This document shows positions 24,951 through 35,619 of a DNA stretch of 64,000 bases, in pieces (position 1 is the first letter of the stretch; every line of letters starts with the position of its first letter). Source of the stretch: Apteryx mantelli (lineage: Eukaryota; Chordata; Aves; Apterygiformes; Apterygidae). The notes below the pieces were generated by a model. That model ran no database searches. It worked only from the letters and a program-made list of their open reading frames with translations, and had not been told where the DNA came from. The stretch spans positions 123,782,183-123,846,182 of the forward strand of contig NC_089978.1 of the NCBI RefSeq assembly GCF_036417845.1. The letters are read 5' to 3'. Both the position numbers and the translations under genes were made by a program.

Positions 24951-27900
24951 CCCATTCTGTTCCACAACATCTCTGTTCAGTTCTCCACTGCTGAGCTGAA
25001 AGGCACATGCCCTCCTATTTTGAAAGGCAAAAATATATGTACTTCCTTGCAAGTGAATCATATTCTGAATCCATCTCAGTTGCACTTGAACAGTTTATAT
25101 TTACTGAAGATTTGGTCTTGAGTGTTGAGAAGAAAACATATGGAGTAGTGCATTCTAGTAGATTAGATATTAAGTTTGCTTGTGCTACAGAAGTTTTTTA
25201 TAGTCCTAAGTGTATTGCTGTAATTTGTTTTAAACAAAAAAACTTCTGTTTTAAAATTTATCAGAGGCTTTGAAAGGAAATGTGTAAAATGGAATTGTGT
25301 TTATTACAATTTTACTTTCTTCTAGGTGTAATTTTGTGGAAAAAACATGGGACATTCTAGTTTAGCTTCTTAGAGTGTTTTAAGGTCATGTCTCTCACCC
25401 TCCCTTCCTTAGCAGTTTCAAGATTTCCATGGGTCATACTGGAACAGCTTATTCAGGAGAAAAGAAATTCAAGGAATGATGTTCATTTCACCAAAAACCA
25501 AGAATGTTGCTCACTGATTAGCACAGGAGAACCAGGTTTTATCTAATAAATACGGATGCCTACCCTGTAGGTATCTGCTACATTTAAGCTTCTCTCCCAG
25601 GTATAAACCAATAGAAAGAAAGAGGCGCTTCTAGTTTGTGATTCATCTCGTTGCAAGACACCTGTCTAAACAGGCCAGATGAATCACACACTGGAAACCT
25701 GTATTTCTTTCTGTTAAACGAGCTTTACATGATTTACAGATGTTGTAGTGATGTGAATCCTGATGGAGGAGAGTGGACAATGCTGTAATTTTAAAACACA
25801 AGTTTTATATACACCCTTGCTGACTGTAAGAACAGATTTACCAAGCGAAATTAAATGCCCATCTAGCCTTGTATTATGGTCAATAGCAGATGCCATAGGA
25901 AAAATATAAAGACAGGACAACTATACAGCAATGCTTGCCCAGAATACCCTCCCAGTTTCCATGAATTTGTGGCTTATATTTCCAGAGCTAATGGTGGCAA
26001 TTTTGTATTGAATAGCCATCAATGAGTTTTTCTTCTATGGATTTGTCCAGTCCATTTGAACACATGCAACTCATTTACCATCCACTGCATTGTGGGGCAA
26101 GGAGCTCTCCTGTGGAAACATCATGAGATTGCACAGAATAATGTTAGAAAAAGGATCTGTCCCTAACTGTCTCTCACTCTTTAAAATTTGAGTTGAAGTA
26201 AACTGTGCACTGCTCAGGAGCACTTCTATTTTGAGAGATTTTTCTAGAGAGATTTTTCATGATGCATTTAAGCCAAATAACTGTGTCTGAAGGCTTTATA
26301 ACTGGTAAACCATGTTAGTGTGTTTTGCTGCTATGAATTATAAGAAAATAACCTTAGTTTTTCACCAAGTAGCTTCCAGATTTATGAAGGCAGTCTAAAT
26401 TCAGTGGTTTGCCTATTCTTAAATGTTTGCTTTATGAGTAAACTTGCTTCTAAAACCTGACCTGTGTATAGTACAATCACAGTGCATTTGTCTTCTGGAT
26501 TCTGGTCTTGCTATAGAAGTCCAGCTCAAGATCCTTTCTATGCTCAGCAGAGCCAAAGGATCTAATTTCAAGATGACTCAGCTCTTCACAGGGTTAGATG
26601 GACCACATGCGCTCTCTCTTCCCTTATGCTTTGGTGCAATAACAACCTACCCGCTTTGATCAATAGAAATTATTTAGCTCTTTCTTAACAGAATAAAGAA
26701 ATACAATTTTTAAACTATTTGTGAAAGAAACCCTACATAAGTCAAGGTTCCTAAGCCCTCTGAAGTATCATAAGATTTAGGCATGCAAGAAGTCATTATT
26801 GTTTACACTGGATTGTCCACTACAATGCAATTTTACTTCTAGGCTTCTCAGAGGTTGAGAATTACAGGGTTAGTTTCATTTTATATAAAGTCTATACGTT
26901 ATTTTTCTTCTGTTGGAGGATCAGATTTTGTCAGCTGCTGTGATGGTAAAATCAGTGCCAAATCTTTGACATTGCTGGATGAGGAAAAGAATTTGGGACG
27001 TAATCTCTCATAGTACACCTTTGGCATTCAGGATATGAGATTACAAGCAAATAACAGACTTTGGTGGGCCACAGGCTACTCCCTGAACCTGAAACCACTG
27101 AAGGTGTCCTTATAAACTTCCACTTTCCATGATATTGAAAGAGCCATACTTCAAATACTCAAATTTCTATCCCTGTATTATCTGAGTACCCGTCACTGAG
27201 ACTGTATAGCCCTCACTGAGACTGTGTGAACAGAATGTGCATTAAGTGGATTATGCATATGAAGTTATATAATTACATTTCAGTGTCTCCCCCATGCTCT
27301 TACTGTTTCAGGATGAAAGCAATAAGAAAGTGTTGCTGGTTCTTTTTGCCTTAAGACCATATGGAAAGCAGTTATCTCAGGCTTGGTTTAGATAGCATAG
27401 ATAAGTCAAATACAAAGCATGCATTTTTAATGGAAGAAAGAGTCATGAATGCCTTTAGCAGAAAAGCCTCCTTCCTAAATTTCCTTAGCTCTGTTTTATA
27501 TAGTTTCTGAACAACTTTCAGGTTCTCGTGTGTGAATTTCACCAATTTTTGACTTTAATCTGACAGTTCATGTGAGAGATTATCAGAACATTTGTTTTCA
27601 AAACTAATGTTACACCCATGTGATCTGTTTGCATATAATCCTCCTTCAGTAGGATGAACACTTACTGGCACACACTAACACCAGTATCTCAGGAACTAAT
27701 TCTTCCTATGCTAGAGTTGTTATATACATTACAAGTATTTTGCAGTATTTGTGACTCTCCCTATTTTCCAAGGGGCTGAAGGCAAAGTCCTCGAAACAAA
27801 GTGCAGCAACACTATTTCATGGTTCGGGGATCATTCAAAATCACCATAGCCAGCACATTTTTAGCGGCTGGAAGTTAGCGAGAGTACCATGGCTGAGAAC

Positions 27901-28263
27901 ACAGTGGCAGCAAACCTGGTGCAGGCTCTTACACAACATGAGCACAAATTTCATGTTTTGTCTTCAAGAGCATCTTTGCAGCAGTGGTGAGCCCCAGGAG
28001 CACTTTGAGGTGTTGGGTAGCTCTGGCCAGAGGGAAGGATCCAGATACTGACAAAACCTGCTCACGTTCAAACAGATCTGGAGGTGAGAGCCCTCACAGT
28101 TTCTCTTTCTACCTCATGCAGACCTGCAGCAATCATTAAGAGGTTTGTGGTGGTTTTGCAGTTCCTAGTTTGTGGCTGAGCTGGAGGCAAGCCCGGAAAA
28201 CGCAGCAGCACTGCATGCCGGCCAGCAGCGCAGGTTGGGCAGGGATGAGTGGCAGCTGGCGCC
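24951..28263. other. Interval between CR1 copy and fossil exon B
   Basis: Apart from an older CR1 relic near 25930-26130, I see nothing recognisable. No GCAP exon 2-4 remnants were found by eye. Confidence 0.4.
25930..26130 (-). mobile_element. Ancient CR1-family relic (antisense)
   Basis: Plus-strand phrases follow the old amniote CR1 3' end in reverse complement. These are 'accctcccagtttccatgaa', 'aatagccatcaatgag', 'cttctatggatttgtccag', 'tccatttgaacacatgc' and 'ttgtggggcaaggagctctc'. It is more diverged than the CR1 copy at 23817, so it is an older insertion. Boundaries are approximate. Confidence 0.5.
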
Positions 28264-28452
28264 ATGGGTGCCAGGGAATCGGTTGGGGATTTTGCTGCTA
28301 TAGAAAACCATCAATGGTAAAAGAAATTTATGAACCAGTGCCCTTCTGGACAGCTTACGCAGGAGTTTAAGGCAATACTTGGTTTACATGGTATGAACCT
28401 TCAGGCAATCATGTATGTTGAGCAAGTGTTTCATATTTTTGATGTGAATAAG
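28264..28452 (+). pseudogene. Fossil GUCA1C-type first exon, copy B
   Basis: An ATG in the context gccATGG opens MGARESVGDFAAIENHQW, a typical GCAP start with a Met-Gly myristoylation site and Ser at position 6. TAA at 28318-28320 then stands where the Tyr of the family motif (HQWYKKF) belongs. After it the same frame continues KKFMNQCPSGQLT, QEFKAILGLHG and YVEQVFHIFDVNK, and meets a perfect donor (AAG|gtaaga) in phase 0. Against its sisters one codon is missing between QLT and QEFK (LSLHEFK in the intact copy). An ATG at 28330 would restart in frame just after the stop, but without the myristoylated N-terminus. No downstream exons 2-4 were found before 35425. The residues fit the general GCAP family, so it could derive from a lost GCAP paralogue and not only from GUCA1C itself. 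Confidence 0.88.
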
Positions 28453-31400
28453 GTAAGAAAGTTTTTGGACTATTTTTGTCATAAAATGCATACATTAGCG
28501 TGCACAGTAGAAGACTTTGTTGTAGTGATATCTAATAAGATGGGGGTAGATAACCAGGATTTTTTTTTCTCATTGATTTCCAGCAGCTGTGCAGCACTAC
28601 TTAAATTCAGAAAACTAGATTTGTTGGCCTCATTTCAATGTTGTTTAGATTGCTACGAGAAGAGCTCTTCAAAAATCTACTAAATAAGATGAAGTTAGAT
28701 TTCTTGCAGTTAGGACTGGACAAGAATCTTAAAATACTCATGTTCCCTCCCTTCCACTACTGGAATGTTATGTGAGTGTTTTTTGTCTCTACTTCTTCTT
28801 TTCCACCTTCTCCAAAGCAAAATCTCTTCAGAGCTACATGTTTTGGACAGCTGCAATGAATCCAAATGTTCTTTTTCTCTTTTTTTTAATTACCATTATT
28901 TTTACTATTATTTGAAAAGTTTATAAAACAGTAATACAGCTATTTTTCTTCCCTGCCTGCCCTCTAAAAGAAAGCAACCTTTAAAGCAGAGCAGGGGAAA
29001 GAAAATAGACTTGAGTTAGCATGCAAAAGATCAGAAATCTGAAGAAAGATAGTGCTATTTCTTGTAAAGGATAAAGGGAAAGAAGCAAGAAGTGCAACGA
29101 AAAAAGTAGAGCCAAAAAGTAGGAATAGACAGGAATAAGATAAGTAGGTACTGGCCTCCAGAAAGGAGAAGAAATATAAAAAAAAAAGGTGTTGTCCTGC
29201 AGAGAGAGCCAAGTCTACATTTCTCAGAGACAGAGGAAAGCACTGAAACAAGAACCATTAAACACAAATGTTGTGTTATTTAACAATTGCAACAAACTAT
29301 TGTAATTTGAACTGGAGCCACAAGGAGATGCAAGTTGCTCAGTGTCTGTTAGTGCCGGGAAAGACAAAACATCAAGGAGAGCATCTCCAATCGATGCAAC
29401 AGCACCTAGTTAGAGACAGTCTCTCCTTTTAATTAAATGTTTACTGATGTGTCTCTCCATTGGCTCTGTTTCCCCTCTTCCGAAATGCTTAAGTCTGCGG
29501 GCTTGATTGCTGGTGGAAAAAAAAGGGTATTTTAATATCCGAAGTTCTTTCAAATAGCTGTGCTGTGTAGGCAGATAAAGACAAAAAGCTAGGATTTAGA
29601 GTTGTTTAGGAATCTATAATGCTGTTAACTGGAAAAAGGCAATTTGTCTAAGCTGAAATCCTTTATGAAAACAGCTTGCAGCATCAAAATCTTCTCGTGG
29701 TGGAGGTTAAATCAGAGATATGACCCATAATACAGAGATTTTTTGGCACTCTAGAAACAAAAATTTATGAATTTAAATTGAAATAACATTTAAAAAATAA
29801 ATTTAAACTAATGATAATTACAGAAGGTTGAAAATCAAGTGTTTAAAATTTTTTCAAAATTAAATATTTGATCTTTTTTTTCCTTCCTCCCCAGATTATC
29901 AGCATGCAAGAGGGGTTACTTTTCTTTTTTTATTTCTCACAGGTGGAGTCAGGACACCTTTTGGGCTTCTCAGATTTTCACTGAATGACAGAACCATTTC
30001 TTTTTGTTTCTAATAGGACCACTTAAAAGTAACAGTTTAACTGTCTTTGGACTGTCTTTCTGTCCTTATTCAGAAGTTGTTGGGCCCACTTGCTGTTCCC
30101 TTATGCCTGCAAGGCAATCCAGAAAAACCCATGAATTTGCAATAGCTACAAAAAAAGAGTATTCCTGACTCTGTAGGCATAACTGTCGTAGGAGAATATA
30201 ACTTTCGAATGACTAGAAACCTTGATGCAAACAACAGTTTCAGGAGTGAGCCCTTAGTGCTATGTCTTCAACTCCAAATGGAAAGCAGAAAGTCAGTATC
30301 TCAGAGTACTTTCCATAATCATTAAAATGAAAACAAATGGACTATAAATGTGTTTTGGGGGGAGCGTAAGACTTGTTATTTCATTGCGCTCAGTCTCCTG
30401 GGTATTTATAGATACTGTAGTGTGCTGTACTATGTGTGGCTAACAAGATCAAAAGAGTCATATCTGTAAGTGGTTAGTTTAATGACAAAAAAGCCTAGGC
30501 TAATCTACTCACAACTAAGATAAGCACAATTTCCTATCTCATCACCAGGACATGTGTCACTGTGCTGTACTTAAAATCTCTGAGTCACAAATAATGGAGC
30601 AATAGCACAAAAAGGAATCAGACGTAACAGGCTCCTATAGATATCTTTTCATATGGTCACTGCCTTCTGTTTGTGTTTAAAACCTTTCACAGACCCAAGG
30701 AGTTGATTGCTGGTAGAAATATAATATCAGGTGTACAAGGAATTGGATTGTCACCAAAATTGTGCCAGTGCTTGATCAATGTTTTCAGTCAGAGAATGAT
30801 CAAGCGATTGTACACATATTTCCACATGCTTTGCTGTGTATGCCATGGTTAAAATGCCACAGAAAGTAATTATGAGTTCTCTTTTTCTCTTCCCCATGCT
30901 TGTGTTAGGAGGAAATTGGTAGGTCCTCTCTTCTGAGGCAGAGATATTGGAAATTGTGTCCTACTAGAAACTTGCCTCATCAGGGTTTTTTCTGGTTTGC
31001 TTCTGGTTTATAGAGGAGAGGGAATCAATCCTTAAAAGCAAGCCCCCATTCTGATGAAGATACAGGAGGAAAGGCTAGCTTGGTCCTCCTCCTTATAACG
31101 TACATAAGGGGAGGAAAGTATGGTTTAGAAATTAAACACTCCTTCCAATTAGTAGAAAAGTGGAGGGTGGGCTAAAGGGAGAAGATGGTGATGCTCAGTT
31201 TGGGACTCCAAAAAAAAAAAAAAAAAAAAGTTAAAGCCTCCATGGGGTGAGTTTTCTGATCAGGGTAGCCCATTCCATCTCTCCAAGGAGGAGAATCTCC
31301 CCTTTTTGCAATTTTGTCTGCTGTCAGATGACTCTTTTTCAGTTGGTTAGCCTAGGTGGACTCTCAAACACCTCACCTAGCTCCAGTTTGAGCCGGGAGG

Positions 31401-34400
31401 TGGTGTCTGCCTTAGGAGACACAGGTGAAGGCTGAAGCTGGTGGGAGACGTGTCATAGCCGTAAACACATTGGGAGCTGGCAGTGCGTCCTGTGGAGGTA
31501 GCTCTCCTCTGCCGCTGAAGCGAGCAGTGGCAGGTGCCTTGTGAAGGTGCAACAGCAGCTGCAGATGCACTCAGCATCAGCAGGACACAGCGTCCAATAG
31601 CAGTGGGGTAGGGGAAGGGAAGGCACTGGAAAATGGGCGAGACAAGGGCAAAGTCCAGAAGCACGGGCTGAATCATGCAGGAAAGAGAAATGGCCCTTTT
31701 CAAAGCAAATGGCAGGTAGAAATTGCCAAGGAAGCAAAGAGGCATTTGGGATGGAGTGAGCTAGAATGGATTCAAAAACCAAGAGGAAAAGACAAAAAGT
31801 GAATTGGAGAAGTGACACAACTTTTAGAGGAGAATCATCCTAAGACGCTTTAGATAAGTTTTTTATTTGAATGCATTTAAAACTCAGCATTCATCACTTC
31901 AAGCTCTAGCAGTTGTCTCTTTTTGTCTTACACTTCAAATAGGTGGCATTCAGCTGAATCTATCACGGTCAAAGATGTGTGACCTCCTTGTTTTACAACA
32001 CAGGGATTTAGTATCTGCTGTCTACAACTGAGTTACCACTGCTTTCATAATACCCAAGGGAATGAGAATATTCTCTTTTTCACTTACCTGCCATTTCTGA
32101 TATCAAGGTGGTCTCTGAGAACCCTGCTGTGAAGTTACATAAAAAGCAACCTCTATTTTCCAACTCTATCATAAGACTACCTTTTTTTTACTTGGAAAGA
32201 AATTCAGATGACATCGTCCCTTCCAAAACTGATGAGATTTTATACTATTTTCAGAGCAGGATTAATGAATCTGATTTTTTTCTTGTATTTCCCTGCAGAG
32301 ATAGTTTGCTATCCACAGTGTGCATTTTCTGTGCGCCATCTTCCCACGGTTTTGCAGTAGTCTGCCCTTGAACCAACAATCCTTCTTATTATATGGATGT
32401 CATCTTCAGTACAAGTACGCAGTTTAACTGCTGCCTGTTTGAAACTACTGTTTAATTTCCAGAGTATTATAGAGACTCCAGAAAGCTACTGCAGCTTCTT
32501 AGCATGACTAATGTAGTTCTCAGGAGATGCTGTCATTTTATCTGCATCTTTTAGCATCAGACCAGTTTGGTATGGATAGCTCATTTGCAGGTGCTTCACC
32601 GTGCTTCCTCTACACAAACTGGTCTCTATACCCTTTGTTTGAGTTCTTCAAAACGCCTTTGCTATATTCATTTCTTCAGCTCAGCCCCACATTGTTATGA
32701 ATTGTCCTCTATTTATGAAAGTAGAAATGTGCCATTGCCATTGGCTTCAGGAACAGGTGATTTCTGTAGAATTACTACTCTTGCAGCACCTGCTTTCTCT
32801 GTGTGGGTTTATTAACAGCTGTCAAACTATGCAGCAGATTATAAATTTTAGCTTTTTTGTGCTCCATAAAACTCACTTCCTGTTTTTTTGTTTTGGGGGA
32901 TTTTTTTTTTGTCAGGTGTAATATCGGCTCTTATATACAGTTCCAGTTTCTCACTAGGGGCAGGATGCTGTTAGACTAAACTATGAATCAAGTCACTTTT
33001 TCCCTGGGCATTTTTGCTGTCTTTTACAGGTATTTTAGTTATTGTTAAATTAAACTAACTAAAGGGGTCCTGAGAACAGGTATTAAATTAAAGTTGGAAT
33101 GATCTTAAAGTTACATTTTCATCTAAGTTTTCTACCATACTGTGCAATATTTGACAAAGTCTGACTGGTGAAATATATGAACACAATTTCATTTCTAAGA
33201 CCTCATTTTGAAGCCAGTGCAGCAGTCCCTCTAATTTGCCTCAGTTGCTAAGGGTACATTTTCCCAAGACTTGTTATTTGGAAGCTGGTAGCTGCTGTGT
33301 GGTGGGGGTTTTTTTTGTTTTTTTTTTTTGGGGGGGGGACAGGGGAGGAGAAATATGGGAGAGAAGGAAAAGGGATCTTCACTGATGTGACCAACTGCCA
33401 AGTTCTCTATGCCTCATTGGGATCCTGGGAACAGCGTTTGCACAAGGTGAAGAGATGCAAGAGCACTGTCATATTCTGAGTGGAACAGATTTCTTCCATG
33501 TCCTTCCAAGAAGAAGGATGATGAGCACTGGGTGAGTTACTGATGGACAGTTCTTCCCTAATCATATTAGGTAAAGTGTGTAGCCTACTTAAGTCACATT
33601 CTCTGGTGTTTGGTACAATGATTTTTCATTGCTTCAGGGACCTGGGCATGATAGCTGAAGAAGAAATGCAGGGTTTGGTCAGACTCTGCATACACAAGAG
33701 GCTTGTCTGCTCCTTTCCCTTCGGCTCCCTTGCCCGCGCTTCCTTTTCCTGTGTCACCCACGCTACTCCAGCCGATATTCGCCTGCAGAAGAGCAGTGGA
33801 CTTGAGTGAAGGCACTTACCACTCTGTAGAGAAGAGCATTTCACAGCATGGCAGGGACGCTGTTGTGTTCCCCCACTCCCTTTTTACCTCAGCTCAGAGG
33901 CTCCCTCAGCTCTCATAGGTGGTCCAAGCCATGCAAGGACTCTCCTGCCCTCCTAGCCATGGCAGCAGAGCTGAGCTCTCCCAGCCCAGGGGTCTCCCCT
34001 GCACCCTCAGGCACCACTGAAACACAATCCCTGGGATCAGGCAGCTGCTCTAGGGCTCAGAGATGGTCCCTGAGGGAAAGACGGCACCACAGAAGCCACC
34101 CAGTTTGCTCTATGTGCTCTGCCTACTCAACCAGGTTTGGCTGAACCCATGACAGTGTTCATGTCGTCTTCCTGTGAGATCTTCAAAAGTTCTTGGGCGA
34201 TTGAGGAGCATTCAAACTTTCTTCCTCCTACACCTCATTAGGAAGTATATGTTATGAAACTTAATGATGTCCTTGTGGAGAGAGCTGTAGAGTAACCCAT
34301 TTTCAGCATGTGGAGTCCTCTGCGAAAATTGACCTGATCCTGTAAAATATTGATTGCTGTCTGGCCTAAGCTGGGCCTGAGGGAGGCTGCTGTTTTTCAT

Positions 34401-35046
34401 GAGGCGCTCAGCACCTCACAGGACTGTGCTTTTTAATTCCACCATGTGATTGTAAGTGAAAAGGATAAGTGGGTGGGACTGTCTTCTCCCTACATCTCTA
34501 ACATCCTATGATTTTTACACTGGTATTTTTAGCTCCAGATTTGCCTTTGCTATAGTAATGCTCCTGAGCCGTTCATCTCCCTGTATAGCAGCTAATCAGA
34601 GCAGAAGTGTTTTTGGCATCTAATCCCTTCCCTGACCTTATAAAGGAAGAAAAAGTTCAGTCCTGAAAGCCAAAGAATAAAAAGCAGAATACAGCATTGA
34701 CCAACAGCAAGGAAACTTTTATTTAATCACTTAACAGATCAAGCTAATTCATGTTAAAGAAGTTACTGTAAAAGATTCCTGTTCTGCTCAGGTTCTGGTA
34801 CCAGACTCATCACCAGTTCATTGCTGAGAGGAGGAAAATAGTATGTAATTGCACACAGATACAAGAGACAGCACAGCATATTCATGGTAGGAAGTGAATA
34901 TAGGAGGAGTCCAAAACACTGTCTTAAGAAAGGCTTTATCCACTTAGGTGGGAGAGGATGTAACAACAGGCATGTCTGTTTACACTCTTGACCTTTTCCA
35001 TCCTTATTTATAGCATAAATTGTAATTATTATTTAAAGCCAATCCA
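28453..35046. other. Interval between fossil exon B and GUCA1C promoter
   Basis: No GCAP exon 2-4 remnants or other gene were recognised. A GC-richer segment at about 31380-31700 gives overlapping minus-strand open frames (31377-31818) with low-complexity Ala/Ser/Pro runs and no domain. Short homopolymer tracts occur, including one of 20 A at 31210 and a T/G run at 33309-33339. Confidence 0.4.
31210..31229. repeat. Poly-A tract
   Basis: A run of 20 A. No clear retrocopy precedes it, so it may be simple sequence. Confidence 0.9.
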
Positions 35047-35053
35047 GGATTAG
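35047..35053 (-). promoter_or_regulatory. CRX/OTX-type site candidate (CTAATCC)
   Basis: GGATTAG on the plus strand is the complement of CTAATCC, the core bound by the photoreceptor homeoprotein CRX and its relative OTX2. It lies about 370 bases before the GUCA1C start codon, a plausible place for a photoreceptor gene. A 7-mer of this kind is expected often by chance. Confidence 0.25.
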
Positions 35054-35382
35054 ACTTTTATGTGTTGCTAATGGTTTGCAAATAGTTTAAAGTCAACCAG
35101 GTTGAGGGTCTATTTTTTCCTTTTCTAACATGCGTATTCGTAGTCAGTGGGAGAGACTGGATTTTCATAAATTCTAATTTCAACATGGCTCTGTTCACTT
35201 GTACTTTAGCCACGTTACAAAACCTCAGCTGGTTTAAAACCAGGCATTAAAGGTAATCTCACATGGGTACAGATGATCACTAAACAAAAATAGAAGCTTA
35301 TGCTGTAAGAGGTTTACCATAGCCATTTAAGTGCAGTATTTGTCTGAATTCTGGTCATGAGCAAGCCTCTGAACCTGAGAGG

Positions 35383-35388
35383 TATAAA
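35383..35388 (+). promoter_or_regulatory. TATA-box candidate of GUCA1C
   Basis: TATAAA occurs in the context gaggtataaatccag, 42 bases before the start codon. If used, transcription would begin around 35410-35415 and leave a 5' UTR of only about 10-15 bases. Transcription may therefore begin elsewhere, with this motif irrelevant. Neither fossil exon has an obvious matching motif at the same distance. Confidence 0.3.
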
Positions 35389-35424
35389 TCCAGAAAAGAA
35401 AAGAAACATTTGCCGTGTAATAAT

Positions 35425-35619
35425 ATGGGTGCCAATGAATCATTACCAGGTGATGGCCCTGTCCCAGAGATGCACCATTATTACAGCAAATTTATGAGAG
35501 AGTGCCCATCTGGGCAACTTAGTCTGCACGAATTCAAGAAACTTCTGGGTCTGCAAGGGCTGAATCCACAGGGAGATTTATACATTGAAAGAGTGTTTGA
35601 TGTCTTTGATCTGAACCAG
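35425..35619 (+). CDS. GUCA1C: GUCA1C coding exon 1 (intact copy)
   Basis: This exon encodes residues 1-65: the Met-Gly myristoylation start, [20 protein letters not shown] with the degenerate EF-hand 1, and the incoming helix of EF2 ending FDVFDLNQ. The donor is CAG|gtaaac, in phase 0, and the EF2 loop is split by the intron after Gln65. It is the only one of three such exons here with an unbroken frame. The position occupied by Trp in both fossil copies is Tyr19 (TAT) here. Confidence 0.95.

Noticed and set aside
31377..31818. Two overlapping minus-strand frames
   Set aside because: Low-complexity Ala/Ser/Pro-rich chance frames in a GC-richer stretch.
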